NCBI RefSeq assembly: GCF_040689395.1
Contig: NZ_JBFAZX010000009.1
Span: 152,793 to 216,792, forward strand
Reading direction: 5' to 3'
DNA from: Dactylosporangium sp040689395
GTDB lineage: Bacteria; Actinomycetota; Actinomycetes; Mycobacteriales; Micromonosporaceae
Length of the DNA stretch: 64,000 bases
In this document: piece by piece, positions 41,746-50,430 of the stretch
Layout of the letters: each line of letters opens with the position of its first letter
Numbering within the stretch: the stretch's first letter is position 1
The notes under the pieces: model-generated
What the model was told of the DNA's origin: nothing
What the model saw: the letters and a program-made list of their open reading frames with translations, nothing else
The model's database searches: none
Translations under genes and position numbers: made by a program

Positions 41746-42098
41746 TCGCTGGCCGCGACGACCCTCTGTTCTCCGACGACGCCGCACCCGCCATCCACCA
41801 ATCCAGCTGCGGCCATCCCCGCGCCGTCAACAACCTCGCCATCCAAGCCCTCATCGCCGTGTTCACCGACGGCAAAGCCATCGTCGACGAATGCTCCACC
41901 TGCGCTGCGATCAGCGAAGTCATGACCGAATAGCCCGAACCGGCACCGCGGGCACCACCGCGTCACCACCACGGCACCAAGATCACCAACACCCCGCCCG
42001 GTAGCCATGGGCGGGCGTTGCTCTGCCCGCCCATCCTCACCGATAACGTCGGCAGCACTCGGGGGCTCAGGCAAGCCGACGCGCGTGATGAGCCCCCG
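41746..42098. other. Spacer with scraps
   Basis: The plus strand reads VNNLAIQALIAVFTDGKAIV with DECSTCAAISEVMTE and a stop, without a start or known family. A hairpin at 42007 is the only other feature. No intact gene is seen. Confidence 0.3.
42007..42034 (-). terminator. Hairpin after the IclR gene
   Basis: ATGGGCGGGC (42007-42016) and GCCCGCCCAT (42025-42034) form a perfect 10-bp stem with an 8-base loop, 65 bases beyond the IclR stop. It is a plausible factor-independent terminator without U-tract. Confidence 0.6.
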
Positions 42099-42950
42099 TC
42101 ACGGCGCTGGTTCATCCACGTATTGTTCCCCGGTCGTCGTGGCGTCGCCCCAAGGAGCACCTGAGTAGCCCAGCCGCTGCGACAGAGCCCGTGCCGACTC
42201 TCTAACCGCGGAACCGATGACCGACGCGCGATCGGCCGGCAGGCGGTCGATCGGAACGCTGACCGTGATGGCCCCCATGCAGTCGCCTGCCGCGTTGAAG
42301 AACGGCGACGCCACACCTCCGCCGCCGGCGACCCACCCGCTCCTCGAATAGCTGTAGCCGAGGGAGCGGTCTTCGTCGACTTGCGTTCGGTACCGCTCGG
42401 GATCGGTGATGCTGCTCGGCGTGTACGCAATGAGCCCCTCGGCAAGGACTTCGTCGCGCTCGGCCGGTGCTAAGGCGGAGAGGATCGCCCTGCCGGCCGC
42501 GCCGGTCGTCAGGGGGAATGGCTCGTTCAGCTCCAGCACGTACCGGATGCGCTGGGCGCAGTCCACCTTGTCGCGGAAGACCACCCGGTGTTCGCGCTTC
42601 ACGGCGAGGTAGGTTGTCTCGTCGAAGCGTTCCGTCAGGCTTGCGAGCAGCGGCCCCGCGGCCTTCCAGAGCGAGTCTCGCTGTCTGACCGCCGCCGCAA
42701 CGGCGAACATCTCGGGCCCGACCGTGTACGTGCCACGGTCGTCAACCTGCTCGACCCAACCGAGGCTCTCCAACTGGCGGAACAATCGGCTGGCTGCAGA
42801 TCGATCGATCCCGGCGATTCGCTCCACCTCGCGCGGGCCGATCCCATTCTTTCGTCGCCCCACCAAGCCGAGCAGCGTGGTGACGCGAAATGTCACAGTC
42901 GGGGTAGAAGTGGGTGCCGATTTGTCGGAATCGTCTGGGCTGGAGCTCAC
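42099..42950 (-). CDS. IclR family transcriptional regulator
   Basis: This 283-residue protein has an N-terminal winged helix (TLLGLVGRRKNGIGPREVER and IAGIDRSAASRLFRQLESLG), a wing ending YTVGPEMFAV, and the IclR effector domain (YLAVKREHRVVFRDKVDCAQ, PLTTGAAGRAILSALAP, GWVAGGGGVASPFFNAAGDC). GAAGG at about seven bases fits the GTG start. IclR proteins sense aromatic or carboxylic acids and act as activators or repressors. It is divergent from the ABC importer operon, with operator D between them, which makes it the prime candidate for the factor that binds TGAGACA-N-TGTCTCA. This link is inferred from position. Confidence 0.9.
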   Translation of the reverse strand: MSSSPDDSDKSAPTSTPTVTFRVTTLLGLVGRRKNGIGPREVERIAGIDRSAASRLFRQLESLGWVEQVDDRGTYTVGPEMFAVAAAVRQRDSLWKAAGPLLASLTERFDETTYLAVKREHRVVFRDKVDCAQRIRYVLELNEPFPLTTGAAGRAILSALAPAERDEVLAEGLIAYTPSSITDPERYRTQVDEDRSLGYSYSRSGWVAGGGGVASPFFNAAGDCMGAITVSVPIDRLPADRASVIGSAVRESARALSQRLGYSGAPWGDATTTGEQYVDEPAP

Positions 42951-43075
42951 GCGTTACCTTCCCGATCTCGCAGTGGAGTCACAGTCTGCAAGTGTGTCTT
43001 TCTCACTGAGACAGCCGGGCAGTGATCGCGACACGCTATTGACAGCGTCTGTGACTGTAGCCACACTAGCATAAT

Positions 43076-43090
43076 CGAGACACTGTCTCA
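43076..43090. promoter_or_regulatory. Regulon operator site D
   Basis: CGAGACACTGTCTCA differs from the consensus only in its first base. It directly follows CATAAT (43070-43075) and lies 35 bases before the substrate-binding-protein start, within the IclR-importer divergent spacer. A second half-site TGAGACA is at 43007. Confidence 0.75.
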
Positions 43091-43125
43091 GTCAACGCGA
43101 CACCCCAGAGCGCAAAAGGGCAGGT

Positions 43126-44808
43126 ATGGGTATGGACCTGGCGTTTCCCAGTGCAACGACGCAGCGAATCGGGAGGATGTCCGCTCGGCGGGGGCTTCGC
43201 CGCCGACGTCTGTGGGGCGTGGCGAGTGTGGCCTTGTCGGTCTTGGTGTTCGGTACTGGCGCCTGCTCCTCCGCCGGTAAGGACGGTGGCTCGAGCGGAC
43301 AGGTGACTGTGGTGCTGAATAGCTTCGGCAACGACACGGCGCTGTCGTGGAACGCGGTGCTCGCCAACCTGCCTGTCTACGGCCAGGTTTACGACACGTT
43401 GGTCACGATCTCGGGCGACGGCGCCCCAGAGCCCGACCTTGCGGAGAGTTGGCAGGTCTCGAAAGACCAGTTGACCTACACGTTCACCCTCCGTGAGCGC
43501 GTCCCGTTCCACAAGGGATACGGCGACCTCGCCGCCGACGACGTCGTCTTCACGGCACAGAAGTGGCTGGATCCGTCCAGCACAGGCTTCACCGCCCAGG
43601 CGATCCGCTCGAACGTCACATCCGTCGAGAAGGTTGACGATCGCACCGTCAGCTTCCACCTGAAGAAGCCGAACCCATACTTCTTGGAGTCACTGGGCGA
43701 CACGGCATGGATCCTGTCCCGCAGTTATGTCGAAAAGGTGGGCGACAAGACCGCAGCGCGCGAGCCCGTCGGTACGGGACCGTTTGAGTGGACCTCGACA
43801 AACGCCGGCTCGCAGGTGACCTTCACGCGCGTCAAGGGGCACTTCGCTCACGACGCCGATTACCCGACTCTTGTGCTTCGAGTCATTCCTGACGTGAGCA
43901 CCCAACTCGCGGCGCTCGAGTCGGGTGAAGTGGACGTGGTCCAGGTGGCCGGCGATACCTTGAAGCGCGCCAAGTCTCAGGACTTCAAGATCATGGAGAC
44001 CCGCGATGCAACGCAGAGCTGGGTCGTGCTCCCGGGACTCTCGGCTCCGGGGACCAGTGACTACCGCCCACAGATGCCATGGGTTGGCGACAGCAAAGAC
44101 CCCGCCTCAGCGAAGAACGCCAAGATGGTCCGGCACGCCCTGGCGATGGCGATCGACAAGGAAGAGATCGTCAAGTCCATCTACGCAGGTGCAGGAACCA
44201 CCGATTCGTTCGGCTACTACGTGCGCAAGGGCTTCCCTGGCTACAGCGACGCTTGGAAGCCGCTACCGTACGACCCCGATCGGGCGAGGAAGCTGTTGGC
44301 TGCCGCTGGGTATCCCGATGGGTTCTCCATCAAGCTCGTCGACTCGGGGGGCGCGAGCGAAACGTCGGCTATCACCCAGGCAATCGGGCAGTACTGGGAG
44401 GCGATCGGGATCGACGTCAAGTTATCCAAGCTCGACCCCGCCACCGTGATCGCCAACAACCAGTCCAGGAGTAAGTCCGCAGACTACGCGGTCGTCTACT
44501 CGGTGCCTGGGGCGATGAAGCCGTCGGCGTCCACCCGCGCCATCGCGTCGACGGGTGGCTTCCGGTTCGTGGTCAATGACGCCGAGACCGACGCCGAGAT
44601 CGCACGTATCGTCCAAGAGCCTGACGCCAAAGCCAGGGCAGCTCTGATCGAAACGATGATGAGCCGTTTGACCGATGAGCAGTACGGGCTGCAGATCGCC
44701 GTTCAGAACGCGACCTTCGCAGTCTCGGGCCGCATTGCCGGGTGGACACTGCAGGCAGGCAATGGCAGCCCGAACAACTACCAGCTCATCAGACTGGCGG
44801 ACCGATGA
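43126..44808 (+). CDS. ABC transporter substrate-binding lipoprotein, family 5 (Dpp/Opp type)
   Basis: This 560-residue precursor has a twin-Arg-rich basic start, a hydrophobic core (GVASVALSVLVFGTGACSSA) and a lipobox Cys at about 47. The family-5 solute-binding fold is marked by YGQVYDTLVTISGDGAPEPD-LAESW, TYTFTLRERVPFHKG, VSFHLKKPNPYFLESL and VRHALAMAIDKEEIVKSIYA. GGGCAGG supports the ATG at 43126; an internal ATG at 43177 is possible. It captures the substrate for the permease and ATPase genes that follow. The family takes peptides but also nickel, sugars and plant metabolites; the catabolic context suggests an organic nutrient. Operator D lies just upstream. Confidence 0.9.
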   Translation: MGMDLAFPSATTQRIGRMSARRGLRRRRLWGVASVALSVLVFGTGACSSAGKDGGSSGQVTVVLNSFGNDTALSWNAVLANLPVYGQVYDTLVTISGDGAPEPDLAESWQVSKDQLTYTFTLRERVPFHKGYGDLAADDVVFTAQKWLDPSSTGFTAQAIRSNVTSVEKVDDRTVSFHLKKPNPYFLESLGDTAWILSRSYVEKVGDKTAAREPVGTGPFEWTSTNAGSQVTFTRVKGHFAHDADYPTLVLRVIPDVSTQLAALESGEVDVVQVAGDTLKRAKSQDFKIMETRDATQSWVVLPGLSAPGTSDYRPQMPWVGDSKDPASAKNAKMVRHALAMAIDKEEIVKSIYAGAGTTDSFGYYVRKGFPGYSDAWKPLPYDPDRARKLLAAAGYPDGFSIKLVDSGGASETSAITQAIGQYWEAIGIDVKLSKLDPATVIANNQSRSKSADYAVVYSVPGAMKPSASTRAIASTGGFRFVVNDAETDAEIARIVQEPDAKARAALIETMMSRLTDEQYGLQIAVQNATFAVSGRIAGWTLQAGNGSPNNYQLIRLADR

Positions 44809-44892
44809 TGTCCGCGCTTCCGCGCCACCTCAGCTGACGGAGCTGCCTGCTAACGGGGCCCGGCGGAGGCGCCGCGGTGGCAGCAATGTCCT

Positions 44893-45849
44893 GTGACCCT
44901 TACCCATCCAGTCAGAGTTAGTTGCCTACTCATGCTCAAGTTCATCCTCGTCAAGCTTGCTCAAGCGCTCGTGTCCGTGTTCGGCGCATCGATCATCGTC
45001 TTCCTGCTGGCACGTGCGTCGGGCGACCCGGTGAACCTCATGGTGTCCGCCAACGCGACTACGGAAGAGATAGAGAGCCTGCGGGCCACTCTGGGGCTCG
45101 ATCGCTCGCTTCTGGAGCAGTACCTCACGTTCTTGTCCCATGCGCTGCGTGGCGACTTCGGCCAGTCGATCCACTACCATCGACCAGCCATCGATGTGGT
45201 CATGAGCAGCGTTGGCGCAACCCTGATGCTGGGATCGATCGCTTTCCTAGTCACGGTACTCCTGGCCGTGCCCGCCGGCGTCTATGCCGCCGCGCGACGC
45301 GATGGACGCTTTGATCGATGCGTCCGTGGACTGGCGGCCGCTGCCCAGGCACTGCCGAGCCCTTGGGTCGGCACTCTTCTCATCCTGCTGTTCAGCGTCA
45401 CCCTCGGAGTGCTCCCCACCTCCGGCTCGCAGGGATGGCAGAGCTTCATCCTTCCCGTGACCACCTTGGTGATCTTCTCCATCGCAGGGCTGCTTCGACT
45501 GACTCGCTCTTCCATGCTCGAGACGCTCGGAACCGAGTACGTACGTTTCGCTCGTGTCAAAGGCGTCAGCGAGCGAGCCGTGCTCTGGCGGCACGCGTTC
45601 CGCAACGCCTCACTCAGCGTCCTGACACTCGGCGCACTCGTCCTGCTGAGCATGCTCTCCGGATCCATCATCGTCGAGACCGTGTTCGGATGGCCGGGGA
45701 TCGGGCGAGCAGTCGTCCAGGCAGTGAACCAGCGCGACTTCCCTGTGGTCCAGGTCATCGTGCTGTTCATGTCTGTCGCCTACATCATGGGCAACTTCGT
45801 CGTCGACGTCCTCTACGCCTGTCTCAACCCCCGTATCAGGAGCGCCTGA
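44893..45849 (+). CDS. ABC transporter permease, DppB type
   Basis: This protein of up to 318 residues is an inner-membrane permease with six transmembrane helices. The first is LVKLAQALVSVFGASIIVFL with the usual ARASGDP that follows in DppB. The EAA loop is GTEYVRFARVKGVSERAVLW with RHAFRNA, which contacts the ATPase. The C-terminal FGWPGIGRAVVQAVNQRDFP is diagnostic. An ATG at 44932 would give the more typical N-terminus MLKFILVKLAQ and may be the real start; neither has a clear ribosome site. The stop overlaps the next permease start (TGATG). Confidence 0.9.
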   Translation: MTLTHPVRVSCLLMLKFILVKLAQALVSVFGASIIVFLLARASGDPVNLMVSANATTEEIESLRATLGLDRSLLEQYLTFLSHALRGDFGQSIHYHRPAIDVVMSSVGATLMLGSIAFLVTVLLAVPAGVYAAARRDGRFDRCVRGLAAAAQALPSPWVGTLLILLFSVTLGVLPTSGSQGWQSFILPVTTLVIFSIAGLLRLTRSSMLETLGTEYVRFARVKGVSERAVLWRHAFRNASLSVLTLGALVLLSMLSGSIIVETVFGWPGIGRAVVQAVNQRDFPVVQVIVLFMSVAYIMGNFVVDVLYACLNPRIRSA

Positions 45850-46757
45850 TGAACGACCTCACCAACGCCGTCTCCCCGCCAGAACAGGCGGGCCGTCCAG
45901 GTGGTCGGATCCGTTCGCGTCGCCCTGGCCGCCGTGTTCTGCCGTGGCTACCCATGGCAGTCATCGCTCTACTCACGGTCTTCGCGGTTGTAGGCCCATG
46001 GCTCATTCCCTACGGGGAAAGCCAGGGCAGTCTCCCGGGACGCCTCGCGCCGCCGTTCCGGACTGGAGGTGATGGGGCCTTCCACCTGCTCGGCACCGAT
46101 CAACTAGGCAGGGACATATTCGTCCGCCTCGCCTACGGGGCCCGCGTCTCACTCCTAGTCGGCGTCGTCGGGGTGGCGCTGGCATGCCTGATCGGCACCA
46201 TGGTCGGTCTCCTGGCCGGCATCCTCAACAAGTCGGTCGACGCCGCCTTGATGAGAGGAACGGACGTGGCGTTGTCCATCCCGGGCCTGCTCATCGCGAT
46301 CCTGCTCGCGTCCATCTTCACCCCGTCCATCGTGACGGTGTTCGTATCCGTCGGCCTACTGCTCTGGCCGACCTACGCACGGCTGATTCGCGGTGAGGTC
46401 CTGGTGCTGAAGAACTCCGACTTCGTTGCCCTGGCGCGGGTGGCTGGATGCTCAACGTGGAAGATCATCGTTCGTCACCTGCTGCCCAACGTGCTGCCCT
46501 CGATCATCGTGCTGGCCACGTTACAGATCGGTGCCGCCGTGGTCCTTGAGGCATCCATCAGCTTCCTGGGCGTCGGCCTGCCCCCGAATAAGGCGTCGTG
46601 GGGTTCGATGATCGACCAGGGTCGCCAGTACATGAGCACGTCGTGGTGGCTCACGGCGATCCCCGGACTGTTCATCTTCCTTGCCGTGATGAGCTTCAAT
46701 GCGCTTGGTGATTGGGCGCGGGTTCGGTTTGACCCGCGATTGGAAGGTCGTCGATGA
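45849..46757 (+). CDS. ABC transporter permease, DppC type
   Basis: This 302-residue second permease has the cytoplasmic N-tail ending RRVLPWLPMAV, then HLLGTDQLGRDIFVRLAYGA, the invariant GTDxxGRD motif of DppC/OppC. The EAA loop is NSDFVALARVAGCSTWKIIV with RHLLPNVLPSII, and SISFLGVGLPPNKASWGSMI is the family signature near the end. The ATG at 45849 overlaps the previous stop, and its own stop overlaps the ATPase start. It forms the heteromeric channel with the DppB-type subunit. Confidence 0.92.
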   Translation: MNDLTNAVSPPEQAGRPGGRIRSRRPGRRVLPWLPMAVIALLTVFAVVGPWLIPYGESQGSLPGRLAPPFRTGGDGAFHLLGTDQLGRDIFVRLAYGARVSLLVGVVGVALACLIGTMVGLLAGILNKSVDAALMRGTDVALSIPGLLIAILLASIFTPSIVTVFVSVGLLLWPTYARLIRGEVLVLKNSDFVALARVAGCSTWKIIVRHLLPNVLPSIIVLATLQIGAAVVLEASISFLGVGLPPNKASWGSMIDQGRQYMSTSWWLTAIPGLFIFLAVMSFNALGDWARVRFDPRLEGRR

Positions 46758-48682
46758 ATACCTCAGATGCCGCAGTGCCGCGCAGGGCGTCAAGTTCGAC
46801 GACACAGCCGCCGCAAGGCGAGGACATCCTGCTGTCGATCCATGGCCTGAGCCTCTCGATCGACACCGCTCGTGGCAAGCTCTCGATCCTCCACGATGTA
46901 TCGCTGCAGCTCGCCCGCGGCGAGTCTCTCGGGATCGTGGGTGAGTCTGGATCAGGCAAGTCAATGACCGTCAACGCGGTGCTTGGGCTACTGCCTCTTG
47001 GAGCTCGTATCGACGCCGGCGCAGTCGTGTTCCTCGGAAAGGACATGGGCGCCCTGGATGAGAAGGCAAAGCGGGCCCTGAGGGGAAGCCGCATCGGCAC
47101 GATCCTGCAGGATCCCACAGCGTCCCTGAACCCGGCGCTGCGTATTGGCCACCAGGTCTCCGAGCCGCTGCGAGTTCACGGCGGAGCCAGCGTATCGGAG
47201 GCGTACGAGGCCGCCGTCGACCTCATCGAACGAGTGGGGATCCCCGACGCGCAGCGGCGTGTCAGGCAGTACCCCCACCAATTCAGTGGGGGAATGAGGC
47301 AGCGAATCGTCGGTGCCTCGGCGATCTCCTGCAAACCGGACCTGCTCATCGCCGACGAGCCAACGACAGCGTTGGACGTCACGGTGCAGGCCGCCTACCT
47401 GGACCTGTTGTCCGGACTCCAGGCCGAGCTCGGCGCTGGGTTGCTGTTCATCTCTCATGACCTGGGAGTCGTCTCGCGCATCTGCGACCGGGTAGCCGTC
47501 ATGTACGCGGGGAGGGTGGTTGAGACAGCGGCCACCAGGACCCTGTTCAGCTCCGCACGCCATCCGTACACCATGGGATTGGTGAGCTGCCTGCCGTCTA
47601 TCACCGAAGTCGGTCAACGGTTGACCCCGATCCCGGGGAATCCGCCTGACCCGGCTGAAGGGCAAGCGGGTTGCCCCTTCGCGAACCGTTGCCCCGCCGC
47701 AGTGGACCGATGTGCATCGGAGGTTCCTGCGCTGCGCGAGATCGCGCCCGGTCACCAGGTGGCCTGCCATCGTGCCGACGAAGGATTGCAGACTCAGCAG
47801 CTGTGGCCCGTCACGTCGAGCATTACTGTGAGTGACCGGGATGATGCGCCTGAACGGTTCGCCCGTACACCACCCACACTTGAGCTGAGCCGGGCCAAAA
47901 AGATGTTCACCATCAAGCGCACCCTTCTCGGCACCCCGAGCGTCCAATTCTGCGCCGTGGACTCGGTGAACCTTCAGGTCTTTCGAGGGGAATCAGTGTC
48001 GGTCGTCGGAGAAAGCGGCAGTGGCAAGACGACCTGCATTCGCATGGCCCTGGGCCTGGAACAGCCGACGTCGGGCGTAGTCCGCTTCGCAGGGAAGGAC
48101 ATCGCGCGCCTTGACCGGCAGGGGCGACGTGAGTATCGCCGGCGGGTCCAAGCGGTGTTCCAGGATCCATACACATCGTTCAACCCGCGCATGTCGATTG
48201 CCAGAGTGGTCGCTGAGCCACTGATGGAACTCGGCGACATGTCCCGACAGGACATCTCCACCAGGGTCGACCAGGTGCTCGCGCAGGTCGGCCTGGAACC
48301 CCGCCGTGTTCGTGACTGCTTTCCACATCAACTCTCCGGCGGTCAACGCCAACGAGTCGCGATCGCCAGAGCCCTCAGCACCGAGCCGCATTGCCTCGTG
48401 CTCGACGAACCTGTCTCCGCGCTCGACGTGTCGATCCGCGTGCAGATCCTCAACCTGCTGCGAGACGTTCAGCAAGACACGGGAGTGGGCATTCTGTCAA
48501 TATCGCACGACCTGGGCGCCGTCAAGTACATGAGCGACCGCGTGATCGTGATGCACCGTGGTGTCTTCGTCGAAGAAGGTACCGCCGAGCAGGTCTACCA
48601 CCGTCCACAGCACGAATACACGCAAAAGCTGCTGGCTGACGCCGCAGCGGGGCACGGCGTACTCCACGCCGGCATGCAATGA
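46754..48682 (+). CDS. ABC transporter ATP-binding protein with both DppD- and DppF-like domains
   Basis: This 642-residue chain contains two complete ATPases. Domain 1 has Walker A GESGSGKSM (63-71), signature FSGGMRQRI and Walker B LLIADEPTTALD, then the oligopeptide-type tail PIPGNPPDPAEGQAGCPFAN with its Cys cluster. Domain 2 has Walker A GESGSGKTT at about 417, signature LSGGQRQRV at about 526 and Walker B LVLDEPVSALD. In enterobacteria these are two genes; the fusion is common in actinobacteria and proteobacterial glutathione-type importers. It energises uptake through the two permeases. ATGA couples it to the DppC gene. Confidence 0.93.
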   Translation: MNTSDAAVPRRASSSTTQPPQGEDILLSIHGLSLSIDTARGKLSILHDVSLQLARGESLGIVGESGSGKSMTVNAVLGLLPLGARIDAGAVVFLGKDMGALDEKAKRALRGSRIGTILQDPTASLNPALRIGHQVSEPLRVHGGASVSEAYEAAVDLIERVGIPDAQRRVRQYPHQFSGGMRQRIVGASAISCKPDLLIADEPTTALDVTVQAAYLDLLSGLQAELGAGLLFISHDLGVVSRICDRVAVMYAGRVVETAATRTLFSSARHPYTMGLVSCLPSITEVGQRLTPIPGNPPDPAEGQAGCPFANRCPAAVDRCASEVPALREIAPGHQVACHRADEGLQTQQLWPVTSSITVSDRDDAPERFARTPPTLELSRAKKMFTIKRTLLGTPSVQFCAVDSVNLQVFRGESVSVVGESGSGKTTCIRMALGLEQPTSGVVRFAGKDIARLDRQGRREYRRRVQAVFQDPYTSFNPRMSIARVVAEPLMELGDMSRQDISTRVDQVLAQVGLEPRRVRDCFPHQLSGGQRQRVAIARALSTEPHCLVLDEPVSALDVSIRVQILNLLRDVQQDTGVGILSISHDLGAVKYMSDRVIVMHRGVFVEEGTAEQVYHRPQHEYTQKLLADAAAGHGVLHAGMQ

Positions 48683-48814
48683 CGACGCCACATTCCTAGC
48701 TGTCGGTCAACGACTGCGGCCCTATCGCGTCGTAGGCGTCTCTGCTGCAGCATCTCGTCCGGCGCCTACTCGACTACCTCACCTTTCGCTGATTTCAACG
48801 GAGGTTCATTCAGC

Positions 48815-50353
48815 ATGTCGTCCCTGCCTGGTTTTGGAGAATGGATCGCGCGGAGATCCGCTCGGTCGCCTGACCGAATCGCTTTGGTGTTCGAGGGCAA
48901 GAGCTGGAGTTATACCGAACTCGATGCTGAATGCGCCCGGGTTGCCGCGGGGCTGAGCGCCCTGGGTGTTGGGCCCGGGGACCGTGTCGCCTACGTGGGC
49001 GTCAATCACCCCGCGTTCGTCGCCGTGCTGTTCGGCTGCGCCCGGCTTGGAGCGGTCATGACGCCCATCAACTGGCGCCTGACGGCTCGGGAGATTCAGT
49101 TCATCGTCGAAGATTCCGGCGCTACGTGCCTCATCTACGACGCGACGCTTGCGCCGGCCATCGAGAGCATCTCGGTCGAGCCTTCATGCACGTCGATCAT
49201 CGCTAATGACCTGGGTGTGAGCCCGATACTGTCCTCGCTGGCCGCCGAGGGGTCAAGTCCACAGCCTCCTGTCGCGACCGCCGGCACGGATCTGGCCATC
49301 CTGATGTACACCTCGGGCACAGAGGGGCTTCCGAAGGGGGTGATGATCACGTTTGACAATATCATCTCCGCGATTGTTTCGCACGACTGCACCTTCGGGC
49401 TCGGGCCTGATCACGTTGCCCTGGTGGCTGCACCCCTGTTCCACATCGGTGGGATAAACGTCAACTTTCTCAACACGTTCCTCAAGGGCGGAACCGTCGT
49501 GCTGGAACGTGGCTTCGACCCGGCTCGAATCCTCGAACTGATTCCTGCACATGCAGTCAAATCATTCTTCGGCGCCTCAGTCATGCTGGAGATGCTCGCG
49601 TCTCAGCCCGGGTTCGAGGAGGCCGACCTGAGCTCAGTCGGTTGGATCTATTGCGGCGGGGCACCCGTCAAGGCCGAAGTCGTCCGCCTTTACGCGCAGC
49701 GTGGCATTCCCGTCTGCAACGGCTACGGCATGACCGAGGCCACGGCGATCATCAGCACGATGTCGCCGAAAGAAGCCGTCGAGAAGATCGGATCGTCAGG
49801 CAGGCCATCGTTCTTCGTCGACGTGCGGATCGTCGACGAACGCGGCCATGAGCGTGACCGCGGAGAGCGCGGCGAGATCGTCATCAAGGGCCCCAACGTG
49901 GTCCGTGAGTACTGGAACCGTCCGGACGCGACAGCCGACTCCATGCGCGATGGCTGGCTCCACACGGGCGACGTCGGATTCATGACCGAGGACGGCTATC
50001 TCTACGTCGTCGACCGTCTGAAGGACGTGATCATCAGCGGCGGGGAGAACATCTCATCGGCCGAGGTTGAGCAATGCCTGCTCGAACACCCTGACGTCAT
50101 CGACACGGCTGTGATCGGCAAACCCCACCAGAAGTGGGGCGAGGTGCCCCTCGCATACGTGGTGCTCCGGAAGGGCTCGCCCGCCGATGAGGACCGACTT
50201 CGTCTCCACACGTCAGGACGCCTCGCACGCTTCAAGCAGCCGGCCGAGTACGCGTTCGTGTCGGAGCTTCCGCGGAACGCATCGGGAAAGCTTCTGAAGC
50301 ACCGGTTGCGCCTGCAAGCTCTCGACCCGAACGGGAACACCACCTCGCCGTGA
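48815..50353 (+). CDS. Acyl-CoA ligase 1 (class I adenylate-forming enzyme)
   Basis: This 512-residue enzyme has A3 motif LMYTSGTEGLPKGVM, A5 YGMTEATAI, A7 GWLHTGDVGFMTEDGYLYVV, A8 DRLKDVIISGGENISSAEVE and the terminal A10 lysine in PRNASGKLLKHRLR. It activates a carboxylic acid with ATP and joins it to CoA. The motif set is that of medium/long-chain or aromatic-acid CoA ligases; the substrate cannot be read from it. It lies 132 bases downstream of the importer ATPase in the same direction and is probably on the same transcript, which fits uptake followed by activation. Confidence 0.92.
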   Translation: MSSLPGFGEWIARRSARSPDRIALVFEGKSWSYTELDAECARVAAGLSALGVGPGDRVAYVGVNHPAFVAVLFGCARLGAVMTPINWRLTAREIQFIVEDSGATCLIYDATLAPAIESISVEPSCTSIIANDLGVSPILSSLAAEGSSPQPPVATAGTDLAILMYTSGTEGLPKGVMITFDNIISAIVSHDCTFGLGPDHVALVAAPLFHIGGINVNFLNTFLKGGTVVLERGFDPARILELIPAHAVKSFFGASVMLEMLASQPGFEEADLSSVGWIYCGGAPVKAEVVRLYAQRGIPVCNGYGMTEATAIISTMSPKEAVEKIGSSGRPSFFVDVRIVDERGHERDRGERGEIVIKGPNVVREYWNRPDATADSMRDGWLHTGDVGFMTEDGYLYVVDRLKDVIISGGENISSAEVEQCLLEHPDVIDTAVIGKPHQKWGEVPLAYVVLRKGSPADEDRLRLHTSGRLARFKQPAEYAFVSELPRNASGKLLKHRLRLQALDPNGNTTSP

Positions 50354-50403
50354 TCGGTAGCCCCTGCTCTCTTTCCGCGGTGAGCGCCTGCGATAGCGGC
50401 TGA

Positions 50404-50418
50404 TGAGACACAATCTTG
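50404..50418. promoter_or_regulatory. Weak regulon operator site E
   Basis: TGAGACACAATCTTG keeps the left arm fully and 3 of 7 of the right arm. It lies 12 bases before the start of ligase 2, overlapping its AAGGAGA ribosome site. Confidence 0.3.
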
Positions 50419-50430
50419 TAAGGAGAATCA

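Noticed and set aside
42999..43013. TCTCACTGAGA palindrome between the IclR and importer genes
   Set aside because: It shares arm sequence with the regulon motif but in inverted order; only the TGAGACA half-site is mentioned with site D.
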